A stretch of DNA of 64,000 bases from Saprospiraceae bacterium (GTDB lineage: Bacteria > Bacteroidota > Bacteroidia > Chitinophagales > Saprospiraceae): NCBI GenBank assembly GCA_030729925.1, contig JANQWK010000033.1:49782-113781 (forward strand). The letters run 5' to 3'. The translations under genes and the position numbers were made by a program. Below the pieces are notes generated by a model. That model searched no databases and was not told where the DNA came from. It was given only the letters and a program-made list of their open reading frames with translations. The number at the start of each line of letters is the position of its first letter. Positions within the stretch are counted from its first letter, which is position 1. Positions 26,035 through 35,277 of this stretch are shown piece by piece.

Positions 26035-27012
26035 TTAGAGACTGTCCAAGACTTCACGGATGTCAGCCAGACTACTTACCGCAGGTTCCAAGGCCTCAAT
26101 TTGTTTTACTCCGCCTACCGTGATTTGCCTTTGGTCAAAATGCCATACCCCCTCGGGCCGCTTCGAAAGGAGGATCAACCTGCCGCGCTCGCCCGAGGGC
26201 ATTCCGCCCAGACAAAAGGCTGGATTGTTGCTGCTGCCCTGCCACGGCAGTTCGATGACCCTGTCTGACCCTTCAAGGACGAAAAAGACCGAGGTGTTTT
26301 GTGGCGTATAGTCGCCGGTGCCGGCTACGCAAAGTTCGGTTACCATTCCCGGGGTACCGATACTCCTCCCTATCCCCAGCCAAAATAGCGAATTTGCCCG
26401 CAGCGCTATCCCCCTGATGACTTCATTGCTGCTAAGGGTATATTCAGAAGTGCGGATATCGCCGACTCCCAAACCCCAGTCAAAGTACCGGGCATTGGGC
26501 CATTGCCCTTTAAGCACAGCAAGTCCGGCCAGGGACGACGCCACCGGCAAATGTACCTCGTAACTTTTGAGGGGATCTACCCGCAAGACTTCCCCTTCTG
26601 CCGATCGGGCCGCAAGGAAATAAGCCGACTCGAGCGCGTATGACGGACTGCCATAGGCCGAAGCGATGTTGTACAAAATTTGATCGCCCTTGCTGGTCGC
26701 TTCCAGAAGCTGGATCTGAACGCTGGAGGTAACAGGAACACCGGAAGCATTCAGGAATAAGCCTTTCGGCAAAAAAAACTTCGATTTTCCGACACTTTCT
26801 ATGTGTTCGTCTTGGTTGGGGTTGATGACAAAATTCTGCAAATCAATGCCCTGAACTTCGTAAAAATCTCGGAGCGGGCTTTGGAAATCCAGAGACACAA
26901 GCGGATCAGGGACATCCGGAATGAAAATGTCCTGTTCTTCGATACAGGCGCTGCATCCCAACAGGAGCACGCCAACCATAACACTATGACTCAAAAACCT
27001 GGCAATAGACAT
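26035..27012 (-). CDS. Predicted lipoprotein of the ECF sigma operon, 325 aa
   Basis: The N-terminus has a signal-type hydrophobic segment and a lipobox-like VLLLGC (Cys at about 19; another Cys follows in CSAC), so export and lipidation are likely. The remainder is beta-rich and I recognise no domain: LSLDFQ-type strands, FFLPKGLFLNASGVPVTSSV, and LSKRPEGVWHFDQRQITVGG near the end. It follows the 413 aa gene by 24 bp and is the third gene after the ECF sigma factor, suggesting a cell-surface or periplasmic protein under that regulon. Function unknown. Confidence 0.75.
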   Translation of the reverse strand: MSIARFLSHSVMVGVLLLGCSACIEEQDIFIPDVPDPLVSLDFQSPLRDFYEVQGIDLQNFVINPNQDEHIESVGKSKFFLPKGLFLNASGVPVTSSVQIQLLEATSKGDQILYNIASAYGSPSYALESAYFLAARSAEGEVLRVDPLKSYEVHLPVASSLAGLAVLKGQWPNARYFDWGLGVGDIRTSEYTLSSNEVIRGIALRANSLFWLGIGRSIGTPGMVTELCVAGTGDYTPQNTSVFFVLEGSDRVIELPWQGSSNNPAFCLGGMPSGERGRLILLSKRPEGVWHFDQRQITVGGVKQIEALEPAVSSLADIREVLDSL

Positions 27013-27036
27013 CGTCGGTTGAGGTTTGAAGATGAA

Positions 27037-28278
27037 TTAATACAAGCGGGTGCGTATCCCCGCGGAAAGGCCGGTGGCCAAAAATCGTTCTCGACCGTAA
27101 TTTGTGGTCACCGAGCTGATAAGGCTGAGCTGTGGGGCTACAAATACCTGGATGACCGGACTTACCCGGTATTGCCAGGCGGCGTGCAGCTGCCAGTTGA
27201 GTTGCCATCCCTGCGAAGAAGTACCTGACAGTTCCACAGGATCTCCGGACTCGGGATCCAGCAGAACTTTGCGGTAATCGGTTCGGAACTCCACCAAGGG
27301 ACCACCATATACGGCCAGAGTCGTTTTGCCTCGCGCACGCTCGAACCCCAGGAGCAGGGGAATGGCCAGACTGCGCTGATAGTTGCGAGCCGTTTTCCAG
27401 CGCTGACCGGTGATTGCAATCGTATCTTGTGCTACCAGCAAGCCCGCCGGACCTTCAACAGGTGCTATTTTGAGCCTGGTCTCGCTGGGGTTGTAGTAAT
27501 CAAATTTTTCGTTCAGGGTATGATATTGTATGCCCGTCGTTACGGCCAAGCCCGTAGGACTTACCCAGTGAAGTCCAATGGCACGGAAATCGCTGAGCCA
27601 AGGCTGTTCGGTTTCTCGCTGTCGGTCAATGGCCGCTTCATCAAACCCCGAACCGGGTGTCCAGCTTTTGAATGCCATTTGCGGACCTGCGAATGCACTC
27701 AGGTACAGCCGCCAGCCCGGAGCAGCTTTTTCAATGGGAAGTGGAGTGGCACTCAGCCCTTCAGGTGCTTTCGCAGGCAGCAACCCGGGATACCGCGCCG
27801 CGATTTCAGGGAGCGCCGGTTGGAGGGGCGCATCCGGCATCGGAGCCGATTCAGCCTGGATCGGCTGGTCGCTTGATGTGGTTGACTCCGCAACAAGCGC
27901 AGGAAGGATGTCCTCCTTTTTCGGCAAAGCCGTTGCTATTGCAAGCACAGGATCCGCTTGGACATACAAAGCAGGAGGCTGATTGGCAATGGGCGGCTCG
28001 GATGTAGGTACAAAGACAGCAGCATTTCCTCCTTTCAGGGGTACCGGAAACGCACCCAGACCAGGGGTCGAAGTTGTGCCAAACCACCAAAACAAACCTG
28101 CTGACAAGACCACGATGCCCGCTAATCCCAGGCGAGTACTTTTTTTCCCGAAGGGAGCCCCCCCTAAACGAGCATTCCGCTCCGTCTCAATGTGATCCCA
28201 AAGATGCATAGGCGGATCCAGCTCGAAATCCTGCAGCTTCGATCGAAAAAAATCATCTATGGGGTGATGGTTGTTCAT
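27037..28278 (-). CDS. Membrane-anchored sigma-factor partner with barrel-like C-terminal domain
   Basis: A 413 aa protein. Residues 1-45 are a cytoplasmic, charged segment (IDDFFRSKLQDFELDPPMHLWDHIE) of the kind found at the start of Bacteroidota sigma-factor-associated proteins. A single transmembrane helix follows at about 50-66 (LGLAGIVVLSAGLFWWFG), then a Pro/Ala-rich linker to about 200, then a beta-rich domain ([49 protein letters not shown]) ending RTRLY, like PorT-type eight-strand barrels. Its ATG overlaps the sigma stop (ATGA). An anti-sigma role for the N-terminus is inferred from context only. Confidence 0.75.
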   Translation of the reverse strand: MNNHHPIDDFFRSKLQDFELDPPMHLWDHIETERNARLGGAPFGKKSTRLGLAGIVVLSAGLFWWFGTTSTPGLGAFPVPLKGGNAAVFVPTSEPPIANQPPALYVQADPVLAIATALPKKEDILPALVAESTTSSDQPIQAESAPMPDAPLQPALPEIAARYPGLLPAKAPEGLSATPLPIEKAAPGWRLYLSAFAGPQMAFKSWTPGSGFDEAAIDRQRETEQPWLSDFRAIGLHWVSPTGLAVTTGIQYHTLNEKFDYYNPSETRLKIAPVEGPAGLLVAQDTIAITGQRWKTARNYQRSLAIPLLLGFERARGKTTLAVYGGPLVEFRTDYRKVLLDPESGDPVELSGTSSQGWQLNWQLHAAWQYRVSPVIQVFVAPQLSLISSVTTNYGRERFLATGLSAGIRTRLY

Positions 28279-28811
28279 ACGGCAATTTTTTGTAGCCTGG
28301 CCAGCTTTTGCTGCAGCATTTTGCGTGCCTTGACTAATTGTGATCGGGAAGTACTTTCTTGAATGCCAATCATTTCTGCAATTTCTTTGTGGCTGTACCC
28401 CTCAATGGCATAAAGGTTAAAAACGATCTTATAACCATCGGGAAGCTCGTTGACCAGATCCAGAATTTCTTGGGCGCCCATGAGCAGGTCGGCCGGAGCC
28501 TCTACCGGAGCATCGAAATCCTGGTCAATGCCAATTTCCTCCTGTGAAAAACTTTTGCGGCTGAAATTTTTCAGCGCAATGTTGATCACAATTCGCTTGA
28601 TCCACCCTTCAAAGGAACCCCTGAACTCAAAGGTGTGGATATGATCAAAAACGCGGATAAAGGCCTCCTGAACGATATCCTCAGCTTCCATCTGATGCCG
28701 GGCATAGCGCAGGGATAGCGCCAGCATCTTTCCCGCATACCTGCGAAAAATGACCTGCTGGCAATTCCTGTTTCCAGATGCACAACCCTGAATCAGTTCT
28801 TTCTCGGTCAC
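28275..28811 (-). CDS. ECF-type RNA polymerase sigma factor
   Basis: A 178 aa sigma-70 family protein with only regions 2 and 4. Region 2 contains YARHQMEAEDIVQEAFIRVF (about 36-55) and the -10-recognition part FEGWIKRIVINIALKNF. Region 4 contains LPDGYKIVFNLYAIEGYSHK followed by EIAEMIGIQESTSRSQLVKA, a helix-turn-helix. The start is a GTG at 28811. It heads a three-gene operon with the membrane-anchored partner (4-base ATGA overlap) and a lipoprotein, implying envelope-signal control. The inverted repeat just upstream could be its own target site. Confidence 0.92.
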   Translation of the reverse strand: MTEKELIQGCASGNRNCQQVIFRRYAGKMLALSLRYARHQMEAEDIVQEAFIRVFDHIHTFEFRGSFEGWIKRIVINIALKNFSRKSFSQEEIGIDQDFDAPVEAPADLLMGAQEILDLVNELPDGYKIVFNLYAIEGYSHKEIAEMIGIQESTSRSQLVKARKMLQQKLARLQKIAV

Positions 28812-28827
28812 AAGCTGAATTTGAAAA

Positions 28828-28846
28828 GGTAATTTAACAAATTACC
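28828..28846. promoter_or_regulatory. Inverted repeat upstream of the ECF sigma gene
   Basis: GGTAATTT-AAC-AAATTACC is a perfect 8-bp inverted repeat 17 bp before the GTG start. It could be an operator or a leader hairpin. There is no direct evidence of function. Confidence 0.4.
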
Positions 28847-28945
28847 CCCTGAGGAAGATCAGGTGAGGTTGAAAAATGCTGCTTGAAGCAATTAAATTAG
28901 TGAATTATTTGCGATGGTATGTTAAACTTCTATTAAATCTATTAC

Positions 28946-29362
28946 ATGGAAACACCTTCAGATGCACTCCGAATCTTTGAGTCTATGATGTCGCAAGATC
29001 ATTTCAGCCAATGGCTGGGGGTACAGTGCCGCGACATCAGCCCCGGTTATTGTGTGCTGGAGATGACGGTACGGCAGGAGATGCTCAATGGCTTTGGGAT
29101 CGCACACGGAGCCATTACCTATGCCCTGGCCGACAGTGCCCTCGCTTTTGCCTCCAACAGTCAGGGCAGGCATGCGGTCTCCGTGGAAACAAGCATTGCA
29201 CACCTCAAACCGGTCAAAGCAGGTGCTATCCTTCGAGCAGTTGCCCACGAGTTACACCTCGGGCAAAAGGTCGCACACTACCAAATAGATGTCCTCCTGG
29301 GCGAAGAAAAAGTCGCCTTTTTTAAAGGTACCGTTTACCGGAGTAGCCGGATCTGGGACTAA
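28946..29362 (+). CDS. paaI: Hotdog-fold acyl-CoA thioesterase, PaaI-like
   Basis: A 138 aa single hotdog domain. The active-site segment GFGIAHGAITYALADSALAFASNS contains the HG loop and the Asp on the central helix that PaaI thioesterases use to hydrolyse (hydroxy)phenylacetyl-CoA. HAVSVETSIAHLKPVKAG is the conserved strand pair, and the length is standard. In phenylacetate catabolism PaaI clears stalled CoA esters. It lies 12.5 kb from paaY/paaZ and alone, so the symbol follows family resemblance rather than context, and a general thioesterase role is possible. Confidence 0.82.
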   Translation: METPSDALRIFESMMSQDHFSQWLGVQCRDISPGYCVLEMTVRQEMLNGFGIAHGAITYALADSALAFASNSQGRHAVSVETSIAHLKPVKAGAILRAVAHELHLGQKVAHYQIDVLLGEEKVAFFKGTVYRSSRIWD

Positions 29363-29755
29363 ACTCCGGCAGGGCACTTGTTAAATGATGTTTTTTTGCA
29401 TAACTAAGTATTTGTTAATCAATGTATAAAAAATAGCGCAACTGGAAAAAGGCCATTTTAACCAAAGAGAGGTTGCAATATTGTGAAGGAGGTATTAATT
29501 TTGGCCAGACCTTAGAGACACTATCGCATACTTACCACAAATCAGGAAGCCCTTTCGGCTTGCTCATGTCAATTCCGAGTACGAGACCTACAAATTTACA
29601 TGCAACGACAGACTACACCACCTGCGATGAACAGGCGTCTGTTGTCAGGACACTTACGACAATAAAAATTCGGGTAAGGCTATAACATCGGGGAGGGGAT
29701 CACAGGCAACAACTGCGGCCCTTGTGTTAGAACCAGTGTAAATGAAAACACCATT
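29363..29755. other. 393-bp gap with no supported gene
   Basis: Leader region of the large secreted protease. An A/T-rich first half is followed by mixed sequence. A 70-codon frame at 29473-29685 has no homology-like pattern or ribosome-site support. I see no strong promoter consensus or hairpin here, so the protease promoter remains unlocated. Confidence 0.5.
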
Positions 29756-32700
29756 ATGCGGAACCAGTGGTATCTGATCATTTGGCTATTATTGCCTTTA
29801 GGGTTAAGCGGTCAAATTGATTACAACATTCAGTTAAAATCGGGCACTATCCGTCAGACGGAGATGCTTGCCCCTGAGAGCGTTAGTGAATCTTTTATCC
29901 AGCACAACAGGCTGGGCAATTTTTTTTATTTGGTGCTTCAGTTCAATGAGCTGCCGGATGAGGTGATGATGCAGGAACTGAACAGTCTGGGTATTCAGCT
30001 GGTCGGATATTTGCCCCATTATGCTTATCTGGCCAAAATTCCTGCGGATACTGATTTTTCGGCGCTGAACGTGAGAAGGGTGATTCCGTTTTTGCCGCAG
30101 CATAAGTTGTCAGAGGCCTTGGCAGTTGGTGATTACAGTGATGTGAAGCGCGAGGGCGATATTTATTATATCAAGGTAGTTCCTTTTGATGATTTTACAG
30201 ACTTCGAGCTGGCGGATATGCTGAACAACTATGGCCTGGGGCATGCGACGCATTCGGAAGCTGGGGTTGTGGTGAAGATTTACCGCGATCAAATCCTGCG
30301 ATTGGCCAAGCACCCTGCTATTCAGTATGTGGAGGGCTATTCGGATCAGGTCTTAACGGAGGGTCTGGAGGGGGTTGGTATGCAGCGATTGAATTTTCTG
30401 CATCAGGGACCGGGCAGGGGACTGGACGGCACGGGGGTGTCGGTAGCGATTGCGGACGATGGCACGGTGAGTCACCCCGATTTGAAAGGGCGGCTTACGA
30501 CTTACACGTCTAATAATCTTGGGGATCATGGGGATATGACGGTAGGACTTTTTGCCGGTGCCGGCAATATTAATCCCAATGGGATAGGAGCTGCTCCGGG
30601 GGTCAACATGCATTTGTATTCGATCAATGGTTATCCGCATATCAACAATGCGAGAGATAACTACCAAAAAAATAGGGTTACCATTACCTCTACCTCGTAT
30701 GGTGAGGTTTGTGGGGGAATTTACAATTCGACCACGAGCGATATAGACGGTCAGGTGTTTGGTTTTCCTGCGCTGCTGCATGTGTTTTCGGCAGGTAACA
30801 GCGGGAGGTCTTCTTGCGCCAATCCTTACGGGGCACAGTCTTACAACGGAAGTTACTTTGGCAATATCACCGGGGGAATGAAGGCGGGCAAGAATGTCAT
30901 TGCAGTCGGTAATGTTTATTTTAACGACGTTCTGGCTTCTTCAAGCAGCCATGGTCCTACGGTTGACGGCCGTATCAAGCCGGATATTGTGGCCAACGGA
31001 CAGGGCAATTTTACGATAGATGGTGGCACGGGTTACCGCTCCGGGGGTGGTACGTCCGCTGCTTCTCCGAGTTTGGGAGGGGTGGCCGCAGGCTTGTACC
31101 AGGCATACCGGAGCTTGAACGGCAACGAGGATCCCAATTCGGGTCTGATAAAGGCTATTTTGTTGAATACCGCGGAGGATCTTGGCCGACCCGGGCCGGA
31201 TTACGAGTTTGGCTGGGGGAGGGTACATGCAGGTCGGGCTTTGGAGACCATACAGTCCAGGCAGTTTTTGTCGGGATCGGTTCGAAATGGCAATGTCGCT
31301 ACGCATACCCTGCAGATTCCCGCGAATGTGCGAAGGGCAAAAATTATGGTGTATTGGGTGGATCCGGCGGCTGCACCCAACGCAGCACGTGCTTTGGTCA
31401 ATGATCTGGATATGACGGTGACCCTGCCGACGGGAGGCGTGTCGAGACCGCTGGTGTTGAGCACAGTGGCTCGGCTCGATAGTTTGCTGAAGCCTGCTTA
31501 TCCCGGTGTGGATCGCGTGAATAATGTGGAGCAGGTAGTGCTCAATCAGCCCGGAGCAGGTACCTACACCGTGAGTGTCAGAGGCAGTGCTGTGGCACAG
31601 GGGCCGCAAACTTATTTTGTGGTCTATCACTATGAAACACAAAATTTATCCCTGACGTATCCCCGGGGCGGGGAGTCCTTGGTGGCAGGTGAAAAAACGA
31701 CCTTGTATTGGGATGCTATTGGCAATACGGGAAGCTTTACGCTGGAATACGCGACGAGCACCAACGGCAATTGGCAAATGATAGCAGCCAATATCCCGGT
31801 CGGACAAAGGTATTTTGAGTGGAATGTTCCGGAAGGGCTATCCGGGAATTATTTTTTCAGGATTCGGCGCAACCAAGAGGTGAGTGTGTCCGCTACTGCA
31901 GCACATATCCTGAAGACGCCCAATTTTTCGATTACCTACGGACCGAATAACCAGGCCGTCATTTCCTGGTCAGCTGTGAATGGGGCAGATGGGTATGAGG
32001 TCTTTGCGCTGGGCAATAAATATATGGAGCCTATCGGGCAGACGAGCCAAACGCAGTTCAGCTTTCCGGCTACTCCCTGGCAGGGCAACTGGTACTCGGT
32101 TCGGGCCAGGCATTCTTCAGGCGTAGAGGGACAACGGGCACATGCGAAGTATTATCTGCACCGACCCTGCGAGGCAGAGGTGCAGCTTACGATCCAATTG
32201 GATCAGTATCCCGATGAAACGAGCTGGCAGGTGCGTACGCCTTCTGGGGAGGTTTTACTGTCAGGCGGTCCTTATCCTTCAAGTGATCGCAACAAATTGC
32301 TGGTGATCCGGGAGTGTTTGCCAGCTACCTGCCTCGAGTTTGTGATCAGAGATAGTTATGGAGATGGTATTTGTTGTACTTATATTAATGGTTATTACGA
32401 GTTAAAGAATTCAAGGGGGGAGGTTTTGGCTTCCGGAGGTAATTTTGGGAGCGTAGAGACCAAACCTTTTTGTTTGACCAACACCCCCACGCCATTGGCT
32501 ATCGAAGTGGTGAGTACGAAGGATGTGTCTTGTAATGGTGGCTCAGATGGCGAGGCCAGGGTGGCAGCGTCTGGAGGATCAGGGGCTTATACGTATCGCT
32601 GGCCAAATGGTCAAACCGGTGCTCAGGTATCGGGGCTTAGGGCCGGTACTTATCGGGTGACCGCTACGGATGGCAGCACACAGGCGATTACTTCTGCTGT

Positions 32701-35251
32701 GGTGGCTGAGCCGACAGCTATTGCCGTTAGTTTTACCAAGACAGATCCGGGCTGTTCCGGCGAAAATACCGGTTCGATTGCCGCAGCAGTGAGTGGTGGT
32801 ACCGGACCTTACAGCTTTGTGTGGAGCAACGGCGTGCGTCAAGCGGCAATCGCCAATCTTACTCCCGGAAGTTATAGCGTGACCGTGTCGGATCAGAAAT
32901 CTTGCGTTCAAACCGCCACTACGAGTATTGTTAGCGGTCAGATGCCGGATTTTAGCATCGTACAAAAGAATATCAGTTGTTTTGGCGGGAACGATGGGGA
33001 GCTCAGTGTGAGCGGTCAGTCGTTGTCGGGATCTTTTAGTTACCGCTGGAGCACGGGTGCTACGGGAGCGAGTGTTCGCAACCTTGCAGCGGGGGCATAT
33101 AGCGTAACGGTGAGTCACAGTTCGGGTTGCGAGACGGTTCGGCAGGTGCAACTGGCTCAACCGGAAGAGCTAAGGGTTACCCTGCAAGGTGGTGATGTGT
33201 TGTGTGTGGGAACGGCTACGGGTTCGGTGGTTTCAACGGTGAGTGGAGGTCGTTCACCATATAGGTATTTGTGGAGCAATGGGAGTCAGGGTACTACTTT
33301 GAGTAATGTATCGGCAGGTACTTATAGCGTGACGGTGTCGGATCAGAATGGCTGTTCGAAAACAGCTTCGGTGACGATCAGCAGCGGTCAGGCTCCAGAA
33401 ATTAATATCAGCCAAAAGAATGTGAGTTGTTTTGGCGGGAACGATGGGGAGCTCAGTGTGAGCGGTCAGTCGTTGTCGGGATCTTTTAGTTACCGCTGGA
33501 GCACGGGTGCTACGGGAGCGAGTGTTCGCAACCTTGCAGCGGGGGCATATAGCGTAACGGTGAGTCACAGTTCGGGTTGCGAGACGGTTCGGCAGGTGCA
33601 GCTCACTGAACCCGCTCAGCTCAGGGTCAACCTGAGTGGACAAGATGCGTTGTGTGCAGGTACCGCTACCGGGTCTGTGATCTCGGTGGTGAGTGGTGGC
33701 AGATCTCCTTACAGCTACCGGTGGAGTAATGGTGCCCAGACAGCGGGTTTGCAGGGGGTAGCGGCAGGTACTTATTCCGTCACGGTAACAGGTGCACTTG
33801 CCTGTACGGCTGTTGCCAGTTTTGCGGTAGCACAACCCTCTGATATCGTCCTAACGAGTACGGTGACCGATGCCCAAAACGGCGGAGGCGGATCTGTGGT
33901 ACTGGGGGTTAGCGGCGGAGTCGGGCCTTATGGCTACAGTTGGTCAAATGGGGCAAGTTCGCGGGACCTTACCAATGTAGCTGCCGGCACTTATACGGTC
34001 ACGGTTACAGACAGCAAGGCTTGTCAAAAAACGCTCAGCGTCACGGTCAATGCTATAGACCCCGGGCCTTCCATCTGTGTGCAGCGGGGAAAGAGTACCC
34101 GATTTGAATGGATCGCATCTGTGAGTTTGGGGACTTACACCAACGACAGCGGAAATGATGGTGGGTATGGTGATTATACAGCCGAGCAGATCCCGGTGGA
34201 AGCCGGAGAAATGCCTATCCGACTTGTTCCGGAGTTCAAGGCCAATCCTTACAACGAGTATTGGAGGGTTTGGATAGACTGGAATGAGGATGAGGACTTT
34301 ATGGATGAGGGGGAACAGGTTTTTGAGGGGATCAGCAGTATGCCTTTGACAGGGGCGATTGTGATTCCCGAAGGTTTGACCGGAACGCGTCGCCTGAGGG
34401 TAGCCTTAAAATATGCCAGTTATGCAGCGCCTTGTACGGAATTTGCGTACGGAGAGGTAGAGGACTACACGCTTTTCTTTGGAGATGACACTCCTGTAGT
34501 CATTTCTTATTGCAATATTTCAGGCAATTCGACCCATGAATGGATACAGCGGGTGAGCATTGGGGGCATGTCGCATGAATCGGGCAATGATGGCGGTTAT
34601 GCCGATCACACGGCAAAAGTGGTGACGGCTATCCGCGGAACAGCCCTTGAGCTGGAGCTTATACCCGGTCACTCGGCTAATGTTTTTGGCGAAGCCTGGA
34701 AGATATGGGTGGACTGGAACCGCGATGGCACTTTTGAAGAGCCTACTGAACTGGCTTTTGTGCAGGCACCTGCTTTTGGCCGGGTAAGAGGCAGTATTGC
34801 GATTCCGGCCGATGCGCCTTTGGGACGTACCCGGCTGCGCATCGCGATGTTGTGGAACAAACTCCCAAATGCCTGTGGCAATAACCCCTGGGGGGAAGCG
34901 GAGGACTATTCGATTGAAGTATCGGGTGGTGCCAACCTGCAGCCCTTTGGCGCAACATGGGGTTTGTCTGCAAACAATACGACGGCTACAAATGATGGAC
35001 ACATATACAGGGTATATCCGAATCCCGCCAGCAGCAGTCTGACCATAGCGTGGCTGCCTGCTTTGCAGGAAAACTCGATTACCCTAACGGTACTGGATGC
35101 ACAGGGACGTCACTTGCGCGAATACAAAGGGATAGACGTTGCGCAGGGACAGCTTGAGTTGGATGTCAGTAATTTGCCGGCAGGACTGTATCAGATCAGG
35201 TTAAATGCAGGGCAAAGAACCGACGTACAAAGGTTTATCATTACCCGGTAG
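29756..35251 (+). CDS. T9SS-secreted subtilase with SprB repeats and GEVED domains
   Basis: A 1831 aa exported protein. A signal peptide (1-20) and a prodomain-like region to about 215 are followed by a subtilisin (S8) domain at about 220-500 with catalytic D234 (AIADDGTV), H258 (DHGDMTVG) and S434 (GGTSAASP). Then come beta-sandwich/Fn3-like domains (about 630-800), a DGICC-type domain (about 800-905), seven SprB modules of about 75 aa (915-1435), two GEVED domains (about 1460-1720, with WIDWNEDEDF and WVDWNRDGTF), and a type A T9SS sorting domain (YPNPASSSLTIAW to the end). It should cross the outer membrane by the type IX machinery and be released or lipid-anchored after tail removal. SprB repeats occur in gliding adhesins, so a protease-adhesin is plausible. 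Substrate unknown. Confidence 0.93.
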   Translation: MRNQWYLIIWLLLPLGLSGQIDYNIQLKSGTIRQTEMLAPESVSESFIQHNRLGNFFYLVLQFNELPDEVMMQELNSLGIQLVGYLPHYAYLAKIPADTDFSALNVRRVIPFLPQHKLSEALAVGDYSDVKREGDIYYIKVVPFDDFTDFELADMLNNYGLGHATHSEAGVVVKIYRDQILRLAKHPAIQYVEGYSDQVLTEGLEGVGMQRLNFLHQGPGRGLDGTGVSVAIADDGTVSHPDLKGRLTTYTSNNLGDHGDMTVGLFAGAGNINPNGIGAAPGVNMHLYSINGYPHINNARDNYQKNRVTITSTSYGEVCGGIYNSTTSDIDGQVFGFPALLHVFSAGNSGRSSCANPYGAQSYNGSYFGNITGGMKAGKNVIAVGNVYFNDVLASSSSHGPTVDGRIKPDIVANGQGNFTIDGGTGYRSGGGTSAASPSLGGVAAGLYQAYRSLNGNEDPNSGLIKAILLNTAEDLGRPGPDYEFGWGRVHAGRALETIQSRQFLSGSVRNGNVATHTLQIPANVRRAKIMVYWVDPAAAPNAARALVNDLDMTVTLPTGGVSRPLVLSTVARLDSLLKPAYPGVDRVNNVEQVVLNQPGAGTYTVSVRGSAVAQGPQTYFVVYHYETQNLSLTYPRGGESLVAGEKTTLYWDAIGNTGSFTLEYATSTNGNWQMIAANIPVGQRYFEWNVPEGLSGNYFFRIRRNQEVSVSATAAHILKTPNFSITYGPNNQAVISWSAVNGADGYEVFALGNKYMEPIGQTSQTQFSFPATPWQGNWYSVRARHSSGVEGQRAHAKYYLHRPCEAEVQLTIQLDQYPDETSWQVRTPSGEVLLSGGPYPSSDRNKLLVIRECLPATCLEFVIRDSYGDGICCTYINGYYELKNSRGEVLASGGNFGSVETKPFCLTNTPTPLAIEVVSTKDVSCNGGSDGEARVAASGGSGAYTYRWPNGQTGAQVSGLRAGTYRVTATDGSTQAITSAVVAEPTAIAVSFTKTDPGCSGENTGSIAAAVSGGTGPYSFVWSNGVRQAAIANLTPGSYSVTVSDQKSCVQTATTSIVSGQMPDFSIVQKNISCFGGNDGELSVSGQSLSGSFSYRWSTGATGASVRNLAAGAYSVTVSHSSGCETVRQVQLAQPEELRVTLQGGDVLCVGTATGSVVSTVSGGRSPYRYLWSNGSQGTTLSNVSAGTYSVTVSDQNGCSKTASVTISSGQAPEINISQKNVSCFGGNDGELSVSGQSLSGSFSYRWSTGATGASVRNLAAGAYSVTVSHSSGCETVRQVQLTEPAQLRVNLSGQDALCAGTATGSVISVVSGGRSPYSYRWSNGAQTAGLQGVAAGTYSVTVTGALACTAVASFAVAQPSDIVLTSTVTDAQNGGGGSVVLGVSGGVGPYGYSWSNGASSRDLTNVAAGTYTVTVTDSKACQKTLSVTVNAIDPGPSICVQRGKSTRFEWIASVSLGTYTNDSGNDGGYGDYTAEQIPVEAGEMPIRLVPEFKANPYNEYWRVWIDWNEDEDFMDEGEQVFEGISSMPLTGAIVIPEGLTGTRRLRVALKYASYAAPCTEFAYGEVEDYTLFFGDDTPVVISYCNISGNSTHEWIQRVSIGGMSHESGNDGGYADHTAKVVTAIRGTALELELIPGHSANVFGEAWKIWVDWNRDGTFEEPTELAFVQAPAFGRVRGSIAIPADAPLGRTRLRIAMLWNKLPNACGNNPWGEAEDYSIEVSGGANLQPFGATWGLSANNTTATNDGHIYRVYPNPASSSLTIAWLPALQENSITLTVLDAQGRHLREYKGIDVAQGQLELDVSNLPAGLYQIRLNAGQRTDVQRFIITR
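32975..33150 (+). repeat. Exact 176-bp repeat, copy 1 (SprB module 3)
   Basis: Identical at every base to 33425-33600, and encodes about residues 1074-1132 of the secreted protease (CFGGNDGELSVSGQSL...). Neighbouring SprB modules share only protein-level similarity. Confidence 0.95.
33425..33600 (+). repeat. Exact 176-bp repeat, copy 2 (SprB module 5)
   Basis: Second copy, offset by exactly 450 bp (150 codons, two SprB modules), so the reading frame is kept. The intervening module 4 and the following module 6 are related (both carry GTATGSV and SGGRSPY) but diverged. Confidence 0.95.
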
Positions 35252-35267
35252 CGCTTTGTACGTCGGT
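35219..35267. terminator. Hairpin spanning the stop codon of the protease gene
   Basis: ACCGACGTACAAAG pairs perfectly over 14 bp with its complement at 35254-35267. The 21-nt loop contains the TAG stop (35249-35251), so the 5' arm is coding. It lies just before the convergent NUDIX stop and lacks a T-run. Either a factor-dependent end or an mRNA-stabilising structure. Confidence 0.5.
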
Positions 35268-35277
35268 GACGAACCTG

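Noticed and set aside
29473..29685. 70-codon frame upstream of the secreted protease
   Set aside because: No ribosome site, no domain and no recognisable pattern; treated as chance.
32579..33835. Two antisense 193-codon frames with shared sequence in the SprB region
   Set aside because: Their similarity to each other only reflects the 176-bp DNA repeat; they are shadows of the SprB modules.
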